Below are positions 62,445-64,000 of a stretch of DNA of 64,000 nucleotides, piece by piece. The DNA is taken from assembly GCA_022451485.1 (NCBI GenBank), contig JAKUQS010000013.1, forward strand, positions 1-64,000. Reading direction: 5' to 3'. The position numbers and the translations under genes were made by a program. How positions within the stretch are numbered: position 1 is the first letter of the stretch; the number at the start of each line of letters is the position of its first letter. The DNA comes from Gammaproteobacteria bacterium (GTDB lineage Bacteria; Pseudomonadota; Gammaproteobacteria; Arenicellales; UBA868). The notes under the pieces were generated by a model, which was not told the origin of the DNA, searched no databases, and saw nothing but the letters and a program-made list of their open reading frames with translations.

Positions 62445-63299
62445 ATGACAATGATTAAGTCAATTCTGTTGCCGTTCAATAATGTATTGCCAACTGCAGT
62501 TGCTATCAATGCCGCGAGAACACTCGGTCGGCACTTTGAGAGTTATATAGAAGGGGCATTTTGCCGTCAGTTGCTGCCGGTGATCGCAGGTGAGGGCATC
62601 ACTTTGCCCGGAGACTATCTGGCGGAGTTTGAGGAGGAGGGGCGCCGACAGAGCGAAGAAGCGCGCGATGTTTTTTTTCAACTAATCGGTGAGGCAGATA
62701 TCCCAGAAGCTGATCTCGAGGAAGCCACAGTCGGTCTGCGCGCCGGGTGGACTGAGATGGTGGGTACTGGCACTGGCGGTGTCGCCGAATATGCCCGACT
62801 TTTTGATCTGAGCATCATTGCCCGTCCGGACGACGAAGTAGCCGTGGAATGGAAATCGACGATCGAGGCGTTACTTTTTGAAAGTGGTCGCCCAATATTG
62901 CTGGTTGGTGATGAGGTGCCAAGCGTAGTGGGTGATCGGGTAGTGGTTGCCTGGAATGGAAGCGTTGAAGCAGCGCGGTCTGTGGCGATGAGTGAGGCGC
63001 TGTTGCTAAACAGCAGTGAGGTGGTGGTCGTTACTGTTGCGGGAGCCACTGTTCCAGGTCCTTCGGCTAAACAACTAGTAGCCCAAATGTGCGCGCGTAA
63101 TATCCCTGCGCGAGCTGAAACCATTGAGCGTGGTGAAGCCACGGTTGGGGGTGCGTTTCTTGACTATGTGGAGGACTTTGACGCGGATCTGCTGATTAAG
63201 AGCGCCTTTACCCAAAGTCGTTTTCGTCAGTGGGTGTTTGGCGGAGCCACCAAGGAGATTATTTCAACCGCATCGATACCTGTGTTCATGTGTCATTGA
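62445..63299 (+). CDS. Universal stress protein (tandem UspA-like)
   Basis: 284 aa from ATG 62445; AGGAGG stands five bases upstream, whereas a GTG directly before it (62442) is too close. The protein covers two Usp-like halves: the first (ILLPFNNVLPTAVAINAARTLGRHF) is degenerate, the second begins VVVAWNGSVEAARSVAMS and ends FGGATKEIISTASIPVFMCH, resembling the Usp nucleotide-binding GGATxxI region. Role: stress adaptation, molecular function undefined. Confidence 0.85.
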   Translation: MTMIKSILLPFNNVLPTAVAINAARTLGRHFESYIEGAFCRQLLPVIAGEGITLPGDYLAEFEEEGRRQSEEARDVFFQLIGEADIPEADLEEATVGLRAGWTEMVGTGTGGVAEYARLFDLSIIARPDDEVAVEWKSTIEALLFESGRPILLVGDEVPSVVGDRVVVAWNGSVEAARSVAMSEALLLNSSEVVVVTVAGATVPGPSAKQLVAQMCARNIPARAETIERGEATVGGAFLDYVEDFDADLLIKSAFTQSRFRQWVFGGATKEIISTASIPVFMCH

Positions 63300-63318
63300 G
63301 GTAATAAAAAAATAATGA

Positions 63319-64000
<682 letters not shown>

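Overview
The window is about 64 kb of a gene-dense bacterial chromosome, and the housekeeping content points to Gammaproteobacteria: dut, coaBC and rpmBG lie together as in enterics (without radC), and coq7, mpl, dsbA, rnd, infA and a full 2-oxoglutarate dehydrogenase E1/E2 pair are present. The abundance of ABC importers for cationic amines and amino acids, plus B12 scavenging, suggests a heterotroph living on scavenged nitrogenous compounds, perhaps marine. I cannot name the genus. I saw no phage, insertion sequence, CRISPR array, rRNA or tRNA.

Layout. 1-8.5 kb (minus): sucA, sucB, a GltD-like flavin/iron-sulfur oxidoreductase, korA and korB form one tight run, placing NAD-linked and ferredoxin-type 2-oxoglutarate oxidation in one apparent operon. 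8.6-12.3 kb: dut, coaBC, rpmB, rpmG, an acyl desaturase and infA. 12.5-16.1 kb: a degQ / response regulator / sensor kinase envelope-stress module with a periodic operator in front of it. 16.2-25.1 kb: a nine-gene minus-strand run with a polyamine-type importer, a basic-amino-acid importer and dapE. 25.3-32.2 kb: a hydroxyacid reductase, then an envelope group (L,D-transpeptidase and two Sel1-repeat proteins) and a TerC-family protein. 32.4-34.8 kb: an acyl-CoA dehydrogenase of the glutaryl-CoA type with a family III CoA-transferase.

34.9-44.2 kb is a vitamin B12 locus: a TonB-like protein with a very long coiled coil behind one cobalamin riboswitch, btuCD, a second cobalamin riboswitch in front of btuB, then cobT, cobS, a cobC-like phosphatase and btuF. 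It codes for uptake and lower-ligand assembly but not corrin synthesis. 44.3-47.5 kb: coq7, an ABC-2 exporter and a HAD phosphatase. 47.5-56.8 kb: a PotFABC-type importer divergent from a Rieske oxygenase, a trimethylamine/histamine-dehydrogenase-like flavoprotein and a class III aminotransferase. Together these look like an uptake and stepwise demethylation/deamination route for an N-methylated polyamine-like compound, and I regard this as the best candidate for an undescribed pathway. 56.8-64 kb: an LPS-kinase-like protein with a methyltransferase, dsbA, mpl, a poorly coding gap of about 0.8 kb, rnd, a universal stress protein and the start of malate dehydrogenase.

Recurring regulatory themes are strong hairpins just after each periplasmic-binding-protein gene, ATGA/GTGA translational coupling, and the two cobalamin riboswitches.
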